Assembly (NCBI RefSeq): GCF_030733425.1
Contig: NZ_JASHIZ010000011.1
Location: 1 to 64,000, forward strand
Length of the DNA stretch: 64,000 bases
Direction of reading: 5' to 3'
DNA from: Roseovarius sp. MMSF_3350
Lineage (GTDB): Bacteria > Pseudomonadota > Alphaproteobacteria > Rhodobacterales > Rhodobacteraceae
The number at the start of each line of letters is the position of its first letter. The first letter of the stretch is position 1. Made by a program: the position numbers and the translations under genes. This document shows positions 1-10,670 of this stretch, in pieces. Below the pieces are notes generated by a model that was not told where the DNA came from, searched no databases, and saw nothing but the letters and a program-made list of their open reading frames with translations.

Positions 1-2
1 AG

Positions 3-1187
3 GGGTTCGCGCCGGAGCGGTTTACCACCTCGCACGCGGCATCCGTGGCGCGGGGCGCGCCGATGATAGAGGCGGGGCTGTGGTACCGGCCCAGCTTTTT
101 CCCGAAGGCGGGCGAAACACACTGGCGGCAATCCTGCGACCGCGAGGTGCGGATGGTGCGCGAACACGTCGGCATCTGCGATGTCTCGACCCTGGGAAAG
201 ATCGACGTGCAGGGGCCGGATGCGGCGGCGTTCCTGGATTTCCTGTACACCGGCAGGATGTCGACGCTGAAGGTAGGGCGCGTGCGATATGGCCTGATGC
301 TGCGCGAGGACGGACATGTCATGGATGACGGCACCTGCGCGCGATTGGGCGAGTTGCATTTCCTTGTCACCACCACCACGGCGGCAGCCGGGCAGGTGAT
401 GCGGCACATGGAGTTCGCGCACCAGGTGTTGCGACCCGATCTGGATGTGCGCTTTGCCTCTGTGACCGAACAGTGGGCGCAATTCGCGGTGGCCGGGCCG
501 AAGTCCCGTGCGCTGCTGGAGGAGGTGGTCGGGCAGGCGCTGGGCAACGAGGACTGGCCCTTCATGGCGTGCGGGGAAGTGCGGACGGGTGGTGTCGGGG
601 CGCGGCTTTTCCGCATCTCGTTCTCGGGCGAGTTGGCCTATGAGATCGCGGTGCCGGCGCGGTACGGCGCGGCACTGTTCGACCTGTTGAGCGGGAAAGC
701 CGAGGCGATGGAGGGCGGGCCCTACGGGATGGAGGCGCTCAATGTCATGCGGATCGAGAAAGGCTTCATCACCCATGCCGAGATCCATGGGCGCACCACC
801 GCCTTTGACATCGGGATGCAGGGCATGATGAGCGACAGGAAGGATTTCATCGGAAAGGCGATGGCGGCGCGGCCGGGCCTGATGGAGGAGGACCGGGCGC
901 AATTGGTGGGGCTGAAACCGGTGGGCGCGGTGAAGGAACTGATCGCGGGGGCGCACCTTTTCGCGCCCGGGGCGGAGCCGGTAAGCGAGAACGACGAGGG
1001 CTACATCACCTCAGTCGCGTTTTCGCCGATGCTGGGTCACGTGATCGGGATAGGCTTTCTGAAGCGGGGCCGGGCGAGGATCGGGGAACGGGTGCGCATG
1101 GTGGAACATCTGAAAGGCTCGACGACGCTGTGCGAGGTGGCGGCGCCGGGTGGTTTCGATCCCGAGGGAGGGCGGATGCGTGGGTGA
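3..1187 (+). CDS. soxA: Sarcosine oxidase alpha subunit, C-terminal part (5' truncated by window edge)
   Basis: The open frame enters from the window edge; only the C-terminal ~395 residues are present. They form the GcvT-like (folate-binding, aminomethyltransferase-fold) half of heterotetrameric sarcosine oxidase alpha. Typical features are VGICDVSTLGKIDVQGPDA near the start, a YGLM segment and the RISFSGELAYEIAVP segment. The family oxidatively demethylates sarcosine to glycine and passes the one-carbon unit to tetrahydrofolate; the FAD/NAD-binding N-terminal half would lie to the left. The stop overlaps the GTG start of the next gene, which looks like soxG, and this pairing supports SoxA over a stand-alone GcvT. 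An internal GTG at 45 is not the true start because the frame stays open upstream of it. Confidence 0.9.
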   Translation, partial: GFAPERFTTSHAASVARGAPMIEAGLWYRPSFFPKAGETHWRQSCDREVRMVREHVGICDVSTLGKIDVQGPDAAAFLDFLYTGRMSTLKVGRVRYGLMLREDGHVMDDGTCARLGELHFLVTTTTAAAGQVMRHMEFAHQVLRPDLDVRFASVTEQWAQFAVAGPKSRALLEEVVGQALGNEDWPFMACGEVRTGGVGARLFRISFSGELAYEIAVPARYGAALFDLLSGKAEAMEGGPYGMEALNVMRIEKGFITHAEIHGRTTAFDIGMQGMMSDRKDFIGKAMAARPGLMEEDRAQLVGLKPVGAVKELIAGAHLFAPGAEPVSENDEGYITSVAFSPMLGHVIGIGFLKRGRARIGERVRMVEHLKGSTTLCEVAAPGGFDPEGGRMRG

Positions 1188-1731
1188 GCTGACGGCGCGG
1201 ACGCCGATGGATCGGATGCTGCCGAAGAAGATCGGCGGTGTCGCGCTGCGCGAGGTCGATCTTGGCGCAATGACACTGGTCATGCCCTATCGCGGCGCGG
1301 TTGATACGCTGTCGGGCGCGCTGGAGGCGGCACATGGGCTGAGCTGGCCGGAGACGGGGCGGATGACCGGCACGACGGGACGCGGTGTGCTGTGGTTCGG
1401 GCGTGCGCAGGCGCTCCTGATCGGTGTCGTACCGGATGAGGGACTGTTTGCAAAGGCGGCGCTGGTGGACCAGAGCGATGCCTGGGCGGCGGTCGAGATC
1501 GAGGGCGACAGACCGGCCGAGGCGCTGGCGCGGCTGACACCGGTGGACCTGCGGCCCGATGTATTCAGGGTGGGGCACACGGCGCGAACGGAAGTGGCGC
1601 ACATGGCGGCCTCGCTGACGCGGACGGGTCAGGCGAAGTATATGATGATGGTCTTTCGGGCCTTTGCGCGGACGCTGGTGCATGAGCTTGGCAGAGCGCT
1701 GGAAGGGGTTGCCGCGCGGGGCGGGCGTTGA
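1180..1731 (+). CDS. soxG: Sarcosine oxidase gamma subunit
   Basis: About 183 residues, the usual size for SoxG, a small subunit of heterotetrameric sarcosine oxidase. Recognised from overall pattern (RTPMDRMLPKK near the start, TARTEVAHM and the C-terminal ARTLVHELG) and from its place directly after soxA. I chose the GTG at 1180, which overlaps the soxA stop; an ATG at 1150 would extend it by ten residues into soxA. The overlap implies translational coupling and co-assembly. The gamma subunit resembles a GcvT-type fold without its own cofactor chemistry. Cytoplasmic. Confidence 0.85.
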   Translation: MGELTARTPMDRMLPKKIGGVALREVDLGAMTLVMPYRGAVDTLSGALEAAHGLSWPETGRMTGTTGRGVLWFGRAQALLIGVVPDEGLFAKAALVDQSDAWAAVEIEGDRPAEALARLTPVDLRPDVFRVGHTARTEVAHMAASLTRTGQAKYMMMVFRAFARTLVHELGRALEGVAARGGR

Positions 1732-1772
1732 CAGAGTTAAGTCTGTACTTGGGTTTGCCGAAAGGACGGGCG

Positions 1773-2102
1773 GTGTTGGTCAGGATCTTGTGGATGGCCG
1801 GGGCGATGTGCCTTGCGGGGCCGGTGCCGGCTTCGGCGGCGGTGGACAAGACTGTCGTTTGCAACGAGACCGCGAGGATCGTCGAAATCGCCGCGACCGG
1901 GCGAAAGGCCGGCAAGGACGCGACGCGCATCAAGCGCGAGCTGACCCGCGGCGAAGGCCAGGTCGAGGCGCGGCTGACGCCGATGGTGCCGCCGCTGGTT
2001 GACTGGGTGTTCACGATCGACGCGCAGGAAATGGGACGGCCGGATGCGGCCCGCGCGGTGACGGAGCGCTATCGCGAAGGCTGTCTGGGCTTTGAGCCCT
2101 GA
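1773..2102 (+). CDS. Small exported protein of unknown function
   Basis: About 109 residues. The GTG at 1773 is preceded at a good distance by AAAGGA (1761-1766); a TTG at 1728 overlapping the soxG stop is possible but less likely. The N-terminus (VRILWMAGAMCLAGPVPASA) reads as a Sec signal peptide with an ASA-A type cleavage site, so the mature part of about 85 residues is probably periplasmic. The mature part has two cysteines (in VVCNE and EGCLG) that could pair. I recognise no family. It sits between soxG and dnaG and may be the last gene of the sox transcript or stand alone. Confidence 0.6.
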   Translation: MLVRILWMAGAMCLAGPVPASAAVDKTVVCNETARIVEIAATGRKAGKDATRIKRELTRGEGQVEARLTPMVPPLVDWVFTIDAQEMGRPDAARAVTERYREGCLGFEP

Positions 2103-2153
2103 ATCGTGCAAAGCGCCTTGGCGAGGGCATCCGGTTGGCCCATATTGCGAGGT

Positions 2154-4106
2154 ATGAGCCTGCCACCCGGATTCCTTGACGAGCTGCGCACCCGCACCTC
2201 CATCGTGCAGGTGGTTGGCCGCAAGGTCATGTGGGACAACCGCAAGTCCAACCAGGGCAAGGGCGACATGTGGGCGCCGTGCCCGTTTCACCACGAAAAG
2301 ACTGCCAGCTTTCACGTCGATGATCGCAAGGGGTACTACTATTGCTTCGGCTGCCACGCGAAGGGCGACGCCATTTCCTTTGTGCGCGAGACCGAGAACG
2401 TGGAGTTCATGGAGGCGGTAAAGATCCTGGCGCAAGAGGCCGGAATGACCGTGCCCGAGCGCGACCCGCAGGCACAGGCCAAGGCCGACCGGCGCACGCA
2501 GTTGGTCGAGGTGATGGAAATGGCGGTGCGCCATTTCCGCCTGATGCTGAAGGCGGGCGCGGGGGCTGCCGCGCGGGAGTACCTGGCGGGGCGCGGCCTG
2601 GATGAGACGGCGCAGGACCGCTATGACATCGGGTTTGCTGCCGACGCCTGGCAGGATCTGTGGGATCACTTGAAAGGCAAGGGCGTCGAGGACGACCTGA
2701 TCCTGGATTGTGGGCTGGCCAAGCCGAGCAACAAGGGCGGCAAGCCCTATGACACGTTCCGCAACAGGATCATGTTCCCGATCCGCGACCCTCGAGGACG
2801 CTGCATTGCCTTCGGGGGCCGGGCGATGGACCCGAGCGACAACGCCAAGTACCTCAACAGCCCGGAAACCGAGCTTTTCGACAAGTCGCGCACGCTTTAT
2901 CACCACGGGCCTGCGCGAGAGGCGGCGGGCAAGGGGCAGCCGCTGATCGTGGCCGAAGGCTACATGGACGTGATCGCGCTGGCCGAGGCGGGGTTTGGCG
3001 CGTCGGTGGCGCCCTTGGGCACTGCGGTGACGGAACACCAGTTGGCGATGCTGTGGCGCATCACGGACGAGCCGATCATGGCGCTGGATGGCGACACGGC
3101 GGGATTGCGCGCGGCCTACCGGGTGATCGACCTGGCGCTGCCGCTGCTGGAGGCGGGCAAGTCGCTGCGGTTCGTGCTGATGCCGGAGGGGCAGGACCCC
3201 GATGACCTGTTACATGCCGAGGGCGCGGGGGCCGTACAGGCGTTGCTGGACAAGGCCATGCCGATGGTCGACCTAATGTGGCAACGCGAGACGGAAGGGC
3301 GCGATTTCGACAGCCCCGAGCGCAAAGCGGCGCTGGACAAGGCGCTGCGAGAAAAGATCATGACGATCCGCGATCCCAGCCTGCGCAGCCACTACGGACA
3401 GGCAATCAAGGACCTGCGCTGGCAGTTGTTCCGACCGAAGCCCAAGAGCGGCGGCGGATTCGCGACGCGGGGTGGCAAGTGGCAGAAGATCGAGCCGGTG
3501 CGGGCGACCACGAAATCGTCACTGTTGGTGGCGTCGGGAGACGCGGCGCAGACTCATCTGCGCGAGGCGGTGGTTCTGGCCACGCTGATCCGCAACCCCG
3601 AGATCCTGCCCGAGTTCGAGGCCGACCTCGATCGGCTGCAATGCGAGCCGCCGCATCACGGGCAGATCCGCGATGCGTTGCTGTTTCATCAGCCCGGTGG
3701 CACCGGAACGCTGGAATCCGAATTGTCGGAAAAACTGGGGCTCGACGTGGTTGAAAAACTGTTGTCGCTGCCCCATGTCGCCTTAGTTCCTGCCGTGCGG
3801 CGCCCAGGGGATGCGGAGCTTGCCCGCATGACGGTTGGCGAGACACTGGCCAAGCTGGAAGCCGACCGCGGACTGGCGGCGGAAATCCGGGAGGCCGAGC
3901 AGGACATTGCTGGTGTTGCCGATGAAGCTGTCACATGGCGGCTGAATGAGGCGGCACAGGCCCGCAACCGGGCATGGACCAGCCAGCAGGAAGACAAGAC
4001 GGAATATGAGCGGGGCCGCAACGGTGCCCCGGTCAGCCGCGCAGAAAGAGAGCGATTCGATGCGCTGCTTGATCAGATCGGGTTCAACAAAGGGTCTGAC
4101 GGGTAA
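2154..4106 (+). CDS. dnaG: DNA primase
   Basis: 650 residues, normal for DnaG, which makes RNA primers at the replication fork with DnaB. The N-terminal zinc-binding domain has the CHC2 ligands C43, H46, C64 and C67 (CPFHHEKTASF and YYYCFGCHAKGD). The TOPRIM core follows with the acidic motif VAEGYMDV near residue 268 and ALDGDTAG near 310. The C-terminal helicase-interacting domain is present but divergent, as usual. I chose ATG 2154 because the family normally starts MSLPPGFLDELR; an in-frame upstream start at 2106 would add 16 unlike residues. It is followed by rpoD, the dnaG-rpoD part of the macromolecular synthesis operon, here without rpsU in view. Confidence 0.97.
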   Translation: MSLPPGFLDELRTRTSIVQVVGRKVMWDNRKSNQGKGDMWAPCPFHHEKTASFHVDDRKGYYYCFGCHAKGDAISFVRETENVEFMEAVKILAQEAGMTVPERDPQAQAKADRRTQLVEVMEMAVRHFRLMLKAGAGAAAREYLAGRGLDETAQDRYDIGFAADAWQDLWDHLKGKGVEDDLILDCGLAKPSNKGGKPYDTFRNRIMFPIRDPRGRCIAFGGRAMDPSDNAKYLNSPETELFDKSRTLYHHGPAREAAGKGQPLIVAEGYMDVIALAEAGFGASVAPLGTAVTEHQLAMLWRITDEPIMALDGDTAGLRAAYRVIDLALPLLEAGKSLRFVLMPEGQDPDDLLHAEGAGAVQALLDKAMPMVDLMWQRETEGRDFDSPERKAALDKALREKIMTIRDPSLRSHYGQAIKDLRWQLFRPKPKSGGGFATRGGKWQKIEPVRATTKSSLLVASGDAAQTHLREAVVLATLIRNPEILPEFEADLDRLQCEPPHHGQIRDALLFHQPGGTGTLESELSEKLGLDVVEKLLSLPHVALVPAVRRPGDAELARMTVGETLAKLEADRGLAAEIREAEQDIAGVADEAVTWRLNEAAQARNRAWTSQQEDKTEYERGRNGAPVSRAERERFDALLDQIGFNKGSDG

Positions 4107-4147
4107 CGCTTTGAATGTAATCTTATGCAATCAGGGGTTAATGGTTT

Positions 4148-4191
4148 GCGAATCACCCCGTCGCCATGTTGATTCGGACTAGCGAATCACC
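4148..4191. promoter_or_regulatory. Repeated CGAATC elements upstream of rpoD
   Basis: GCGAATCACC occurs twice as a direct repeat (4148-4157 and 4182-4191, 34 bp apart). Between them GATTCG at 4171-4176 forms a 6-bp inverted repeat with the second CGAATC around GACTAG. The cluster lies 29-72 bp upstream of the rpoD ATG, where a promoter or operator is expected. I cannot assign a regulator. Confidence 0.35.
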
Positions 4192-4219
4192 TTCACCCGG
4201 ATGGGACCAGGAGAGCTGA

Positions 4220-6211
<1,992 letters not shown>

Positions 6212-6240
6212 GTCGGCAAACCCTTCGGAAAAAGACACGG

Positions 6241-6264
6241 AACGGCGCCGGGCGGCGCCGTTTT
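6241..6264 (+). terminator. Rho-independent terminator after rpoD
   Basis: A nine-base arm AACGGCGCC (6241-6249), loop GGGC and arm GGCGCCGTT (6254-6262) merge into a short T run. It starts 30 bp after the rpoD stop. Confidence 0.85.
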
Positions 6265-6287
6265 CATTCGCGTGAGCCGATGCAAAA

Positions 6288-6317
6288 GGCCCCCGGACAT
6301 CCGCCCGGGGGCCATTT
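6288..6317. terminator. Second hairpin between rpoD and dodecin, likely bidirectional
   Basis: A perfect 9-bp stem GGCCCCCGG (6288-6296) / CCGGGGGCC (6305-6313) is flanked by AAAA on the left and ATTTT on the right. It can therefore terminate the plus-strand rpoD transcript and the minus-strand dodecin transcript. Confidence 0.75.
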
Positions 6318-6358
6318 TCGCACTCCGCCCGGTTGAAAGCGAGCGGCGCAAGATGGTG

Positions 6359-6562
6359 TCAATCGTCCAACAGGAACGTCACGGCGAGGTTCACGCGGAA
6401 CTCCGAGATGTTCCCGTTGGACACGCTGACGTTCGAATCCTTGACCCATGCGCTTTCGATGTTGCGCAACGTCTTCGACGCGCGCTGGATGCCCTGCTTG
6501 ACGGCATCATCGAAGCTCTCTTTCGAGGTCGCGGAAATTTCGGTTACTCGTCCGATAGACAT
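6359..6562 (-). CDS. Dodecin family flavin-binding protein
   Basis: 67 residues starting at ATG 6562, preceded by a strong AGGAGG site. Sequence features fit dodecin: MSIGRVTEISATS at the start, the helix with SFDDAVKQGIQRASKTLRN, the AWVKDSNV segment holding the conserved flavin-stacking tryptophan, and the final strand FRVNLAVTFLLDD. Dodecins are small dodecameric proteins that store or buffer riboflavin and related flavins in the cytoplasm. Longer frames with upstream starts are possible but lack that ribosome site. Riboflavin genes (ribD, ribE) lie further right in the window, which may be coincidence. Confidence 0.88.
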   Translation of the reverse strand: MSIGRVTEISATSKESFDDAVKQGIQRASKTLRNIESAWVKDSNVSVSNGNISEFRVNLAVTFLLDD

Positions 6563-6666
6563 TTGGTTCCTCCTTTTCCGTCCAATGGAGAAACGCGACA
6601 GGTCCGGCCCTTGTTCCTGACCGTGGCGCACTGGCGGAAATCGGCTGAGACGGGTAGAACGCAAAG

Positions 6667-7083
6667 ATGCAAACAACGTTTACGATAGAGACGCGGGGGC
6701 AAGGCCTTTACGAATTCACTGCGGATGTGTCCGGGTGGGTGGCGGAGCAGGGCGTGCAGAGCGGGCTTCTGACGCTTTTCATCCGCCACACATCCGCCAG
6801 CCTGCTGATCCAGGAAAACGCCGATCCGGACGTGCAGACCGACCTGCGCAATTATTTCGCGCGGTTGGTGCCTCCGACCAGCAAGCCGTCCATGGCGTAT
6901 CTGACGCATACCCAGGAAGGGCCGGATGATATGCCCGCGCACATCAAGGCGGCCATGATGCCGGTAAGCCTGTCGATTCCCGTCAGCGAGGGGCGGCTCG
7001 TGCTGGGGACGTGGCAGGGCATCTACGTTTTCGAGCATCGCGATGCGCCGCACAGTCGGAAAGTGGCGGCTCATCTGGCCTGA
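6667..7083 (+). CDS. YjbQ/UPF0047 family protein
   Basis: 138 residues, the family length. Recognised by the FIRHTSASLLIQENADPDV segment, the YLTHTQEGPDDMPAHIK segment with its conserved His cluster, and LGTWQGIYVFEHRD near the C-terminus. Family members form compact trimers; some have weak thiamine-phosphate-synthase activity, but the physiological role is unsettled. It is divergent from the dodecin gene across about 104 bp and convergent with the SDR gene at 7087. Start ATG 6667 has no strong Shine-Dalgarno site, but the family starts here. Confidence 0.88.
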   Translation: MQTTFTIETRGQGLYEFTADVSGWVAEQGVQSGLLTLFIRHTSASLLIQENADPDVQTDLRNYFARLVPPTSKPSMAYLTHTQEGPDDMPAHIKAAMMPVSLSIPVSEGRLVLGTWQGIYVFEHRDAPHSRKVAAHLA

Positions 7084-7086
7084 GCC

Positions 7087-7764
7087 TCAGCCCGTGGGCA
7101 TCACGACCATCTCGCGTACGTCCGCACGCCGGGGCTGCTCCAGCGCGTAGACAACGGCGTTGGCGATATCCTCGGGCTTGAGCTTGTCGGGCTTGGCCTC
7201 GTCGAAGAAGGGCGTGTCGACCATGCCGGGGCAGATCACCGTGCAGCGGCCGCCCCATTCGCGCATTTCCTGGCTGAGATTGCCGGCGAAGCCTTGGACG
7301 AACCACTTGGACGCACCGTAGATCGAGCCGGGCAAATGGATCTTGCCCGCGACCGATCCGGTCAGCACGGCGTGGCCCTTGGCTTGCTGAAGGTGCGGAT
7401 AGGCGGCCTTGATGGTGTAGAGCAGGCCGTTGACGTTGAGATCGAGCATGATGCGCCACTCGTCCGGATCGCCCTTTTCGACACCGGCGATGCCAAGGCC
7501 GCGCCCGGCGTTGGCGAAAACCGCATCGAGGCCGCCAAAGTGCTCGGCGGCGGTGTCTATGGCGGTCTGCAATTCCTCGAAATCGGTGACGTCGCCGGGC
7601 AGGGCGCGGGCGTGATCCGCTCCGAGTTCGTCGGCGAGGGCGTCGAGCTTGTCCCTGCTGCGGGCAAAGAGCGCGACGTTCCAGCCGGCGGCGACCGCCT
7701 TGCGGGCGGTTTCGGCGCCGATGCCGGTCGAGGCGCCGGTGATGAAGAGGGTCTTCCGGGTCAT
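7087..7764 (-). CDS. Short-chain dehydrogenase/reductase
   Basis: 225 residues. The Rossmann motif TGASTGIG is at the N-terminus, NAG follows in VFANAGRG, and the catalytic Ser-Tyr-Lys is seen as GSVAGKI then YGASKWF. ATG 7764 has an AAAGGA site. This resembles classical SDRs of the YdfG type that reduce small hydroxy/keto acids, but the substrate cannot be read from sequence. It is transcribed alone, divergent from nrdR. Confidence 0.85.
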   Translation of the reverse strand: MTRKTLFITGASTGIGAETARKAVAAGWNVALFARSRDKLDALADELGADHARALPGDVTDFEELQTAIDTAAEHFGGLDAVFANAGRGLGIAGVEKGDPDEWRIMLDLNVNGLLYTIKAAYPHLQQAKGHAVLTGSVAGKIHLPGSIYGASKWFVQGFAGNLSQEMREWGGRCTVICPGMVDTPFFDEAKPDKLKPEDIANAVVYALEQPRRADVREMVVMPTG

Positions 7765-8003
7765 GAAAATCCTTTCGGAACGTGCGTTGAAATGCTGTCT
7801 GCAGGGCCAACACCCGTTGAGCCGATCCGTTCCGATGGCCCGGATCCAGGAGAATTTGGATAGAAACTGGTCCGAATCGACGCTTGATCTTGCGGCTGAA
7901 TTTGCCCTCTACCCAAAACTTTGCGGCTGCCCTATAGTAGCTGTGGATAACTGGGCAAGAGACCCATGACCGTCAGAGGCAGAGAAGAAAAGGGGACCGG
8001 CCG

Positions 8004-8480
8004 ATGCGCTGCCCGTTTTGCGGAAATATCGACACCCAAGTGAAGGATTCACGCCCCGCGGAGGATCATGTTTCGATCCGGCGGCGGCGGTTTTGCCCGG
8101 CTTGCGGCGGGCGTTTTACCACCTATGAGCGCGTGCAGTTGCGCGACTTGGTGGTGGTGAAAACGAACGGCCGGCGCGAGGATTTCGATCGCGACAAGCT
8201 GGAACGGTCGATCCGGATCGCGTTGCAGAAACGCCCTGTGGAGCCCGAGCGTGTGGAGCAGATGATTTCCGGCATCGTGCGGCGGCTGGAGTCCCTGGGC
8301 GAGACGGATATCCCGTCGAAGACGGTGGGTGAGATCGTGATGGAAAGCCTGGCGCGCATCGATACGGTGGCCTATGTTCGTTTTGCCAGCGTCTACAAGA
8401 ACTTCCAGGCGGCCGACGATTTCGACAAATTCGTCAGTGAGTTGCGGCCCGGTGCGGTGGAAGAGCCCGGCGAGCCGTGA
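8004..8480 (+). CDS. nrdR: Transcriptional repressor NrdR
   Basis: 158 residues. The N-terminal zinc ribbon has the pairs CPFC (residues 3-6) and CPAC, followed by the ATP-cone domain beginning [17 protein letters not shown]. NrdR senses nucleotide state and represses ribonucleotide reductase genes. Start ATG 8004 fits the conserved MRCPFCG beginning. The stop overlaps the GTG of ribD (GTGA), a conserved nrdR-ribD pairing in many proteobacteria. Confidence 0.96.
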   Translation: MRCPFCGNIDTQVKDSRPAEDHVSIRRRRFCPACGGRFTTYERVQLRDLVVVKTNGRREDFDRDKLERSIRIALQKRPVEPERVEQMISGIVRRLESLGETDIPSKTVGEIVMESLARIDTVAYVRFASVYKNFQAADDFDKFVSELRPGAVEEPGEP

Positions 8481-9589
8481 GCGCGGACGACATCCGCTTT
8501 CTCAGGCTGGCCCTGGGCCTCGGGCGTCGCGGACTGGGCCGGACCTGGCCCAACCCTGCCGTGGGCTGCGTGATCGTCAAGAACGGGCGCATAATCGGGC
8601 GCGGCACGACGGGCCTTGGCGGGCGGCCTCATGCCGAGCGGGTTGCGCTGGCGCAGGCCGGCGCGGCGGCCGGGGGGGCCACAGCCTATGTCAGCCTGGA
8701 GCCTTGCGCCCATCACGGACGCACGCCGCCCTGCACCGACGCCATCATCGCGTCTCGGATCGCGCGGGTGGTGGTGGCCATCGGCGACCCGGATCCGCGA
8801 GTCTCGGGCCGAGGGTTCGCGGCACTCCACGAGGCGGGGATCGCTGTCGAGATAGGGCATTGCGCGGCGGAGGCCCGGTATGACCTTGGCGGGTTCCTGA
8901 GCCGGATGACACGGGGACGCCCGGAGGTGACGCTGAAGCTGGCCACGTCGTTCGACGGACGGATCGCGACGGCCAGCGGCCACAGCCAATGGATTACAGG
9001 GACGCAGGCGCGGCGCTGGGTGCATGCCGCGCGAGCGCGTCATGATGCGGTCATGATCGGTGCGGGTACAGCTCGGGCGGATGATCCGTCCTTGACGGTG
9101 CGTGACATGGGCGCCACGCATCAGCCGGTGCGCGTGGTGGTGTCGCGCCGGCTGGACGTGCCGCTGATGTCGGCGCTGGCCCGGACCGCGTCGGAGGTGC
9201 CGGTCTGGATGTGTCACGGTCCGGATGCGGATGGCGCACTGATCGAGGCATGGCGGGGGCTGGGTGCCGAAATGGTGCCCTGCGGCCTGTCGGGGCGGCA
9301 ACTGGACATGGGCTCGGTGCTGAACGAACTGGGGCGGCGCGGACTGACCCGTGTGTTCTGCGAAGGCGGCGGGGCGCTGGCGGCGTCCCTGCTGGCCGAG
9401 GGGCTGGTGGACCGGATGGCCGGGATCACCGCGGGCTTCGCAATGGGGGCCGAGGGGTTGCCCGGTATCGGGGCGCTGGGGCTTGACCGGCTGGACGGTG
9501 CGAGCCGGTTCGATCTTGTCGAGCAATCGGCACTTGGCGGAGATGTTTTACACGTCTGGGTTGCGCGGCGCCCGGGCGCGGGCCTATAG
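8477..9589 (+). CDS. ribD: Bifunctional riboflavin deaminase/reductase
   Basis: 370 residues, normal for RibD. The N-terminal deaminase domain has the zinc site as HAERVAL and [12 protein letters not shown]; the C-terminal reductase domain starts near [12 protein letters not shown] and contains [12 protein letters not shown] and EGGGALA. It catalyses two steps of riboflavin synthesis after GTP cyclohydrolase II. The GTG start at 8477 overlaps the nrdR stop. The riboflavin synthase gene (ribE) is about 12 kb downstream, separated by unrelated genes. Confidence 0.95.
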   Translation: MSADDIRFLRLALGLGRRGLGRTWPNPAVGCVIVKNGRIIGRGTTGLGGRPHAERVALAQAGAAAGGATAYVSLEPCAHHGRTPPCTDAIIASRIARVVVAIGDPDPRVSGRGFAALHEAGIAVEIGHCAAEARYDLGGFLSRMTRGRPEVTLKLATSFDGRIATASGHSQWITGTQARRWVHAARARHDAVMIGAGTARADDPSLTVRDMGATHQPVRVVVSRRLDVPLMSALARTASEVPVWMCHGPDADGALIEAWRGLGAEMVPCGLSGRQLDMGSVLNELGRRGLTRVFCEGGGALAASLLAEGLVDRMAGITAGFAMGAEGLPGIGALGLDRLDGASRFDLVEQSALGGDVLHVWVARRPGAGL

Positions 9590-9623
9590 GTATGGAAACG
9601 GTCCGGCGAAGGAGGGACCGGGG

Positions 9624-10658
9624 ATGATCAGGGGACTATGCGCGGCGATCGGGATGCTCTGGCTTTGGGCCGGGGCGGTTTTCGCGCAGGCGGCCTTTGG
9701 CGAGGCGGTAACGCTGTGGCTGTCGGGCGACGATGCCGAAAGCCTGCCGCGGCTGGCGCAGTTGGCCCGCGACGGACACAGCGACGCGCGTATCCTGCTG
9801 GCCCGGATCGAGACGATGGATCGCGGACCGTCGCCCTATCGCATGGGGCTGGAGCCAGAGGCGCGGCGTGCGCTTTTCCGCGACATGACGGGTCCGTCCC
9901 GGTTCGGGCGCAGTTGGCTGTCGGTGGAGGCGAGCGAAGGCAACCGGCTGGCCGAGATGTTCCTGCGCTCGCGCAAGCCGTTCCTTCAGTTGCAGACGCA
10001 TTTCGCCCTGTGGCAGGCTGGCGAGCGGCAGGCCACGGATTATCCGACCCGGATCGCGGCGCTCTACGGGTCGCGCGCGATGCGAGAAAAGCTGGTGGCC
10101 AGCGAGACGATCCTACCAGAGATGCGGCCCTATCTTGCCTTTCTGGCCGACACACCCGAGCCGCAAGCCGATGGCATGGCAGCGCTGCGCCACATGCTGG
10201 CGCTGGGCGCGGAGGTTGTCAGCCCGGACGACCCCGAGACGCTGGGCATGGCGCAGTTCCTTGCGCTGGGGTTCGGCTTTGGGGACATGAGCGCGGGCAA
10301 CAGGTGGCGCAAGCCGGTGGAGGACTGGGTGCTGCACGATCTGTCGGCGCGTCCGATCGCGGATCTGTGCCGCGCGGAGTGCCCGCGCCAGGCCGGAGCC
10401 TGCGGGGTGGCGCTTCTAGCGTTGACGGGAGGGTTCTACGAGATGTCGCGGCTCGACAGCCCTTATGAAAAGGTGATCCCTCAGGAACGGTTTTTGAACA
10501 GTGCGCGGGCGCGGGTGATGACCCTGCGGCGCGCCGCGCTGGCGCGTGACGAACCGAACCAGAAACACCTGTCGGACCGGCCGGGCATGTCGCGCCTATC
10601 AAGCTGTGCCGCCGTGCTGGTGCTGCAGGAGCGGGCGACCTATGCCCGGGTGCGCTGA
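9624..10658 (+). CDS. Exported protein of unknown function
   Basis: 344 residues from ATG 9624 with a GGAGGG site. The N-terminus (MIRGLCAAIGMLWLWAGAVFA) is a signal peptide with cleavage probably after VFA-QA. The mature part is helical-looking with ALW-, L- and A-rich stretches reminiscent of Sel1/TPR solenoids (SLPRLAQLARDGHSDARILLA), but I see no regular repeat. Two cysteine pairs (CRAEC and CGV..SSC) could form disulfides. It follows ribD by 34 bp on the same strand and may be co-transcribed. No specific function can be assigned. Confidence 0.7.
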   Translation: MIRGLCAAIGMLWLWAGAVFAQAAFGEAVTLWLSGDDAESLPRLAQLARDGHSDARILLARIETMDRGPSPYRMGLEPEARRALFRDMTGPSRFGRSWLSVEASEGNRLAEMFLRSRKPFLQLQTHFALWQAGERQATDYPTRIAALYGSRAMREKLVASETILPEMRPYLAFLADTPEPQADGMAALRHMLALGAEVVSPDDPETLGMAQFLALGFGFGDMSAGNRWRKPVEDWVLHDLSARPIADLCRAECPRQAGACGVALLALTGGFYEMSRLDSPYEKVIPQERFLNSARARVMTLRRAALARDEPNQKHLSDRPGMSRLSSCAAVLVLQERATYARVR

Positions 10659-10670
10659 AGGCGCGCACGG

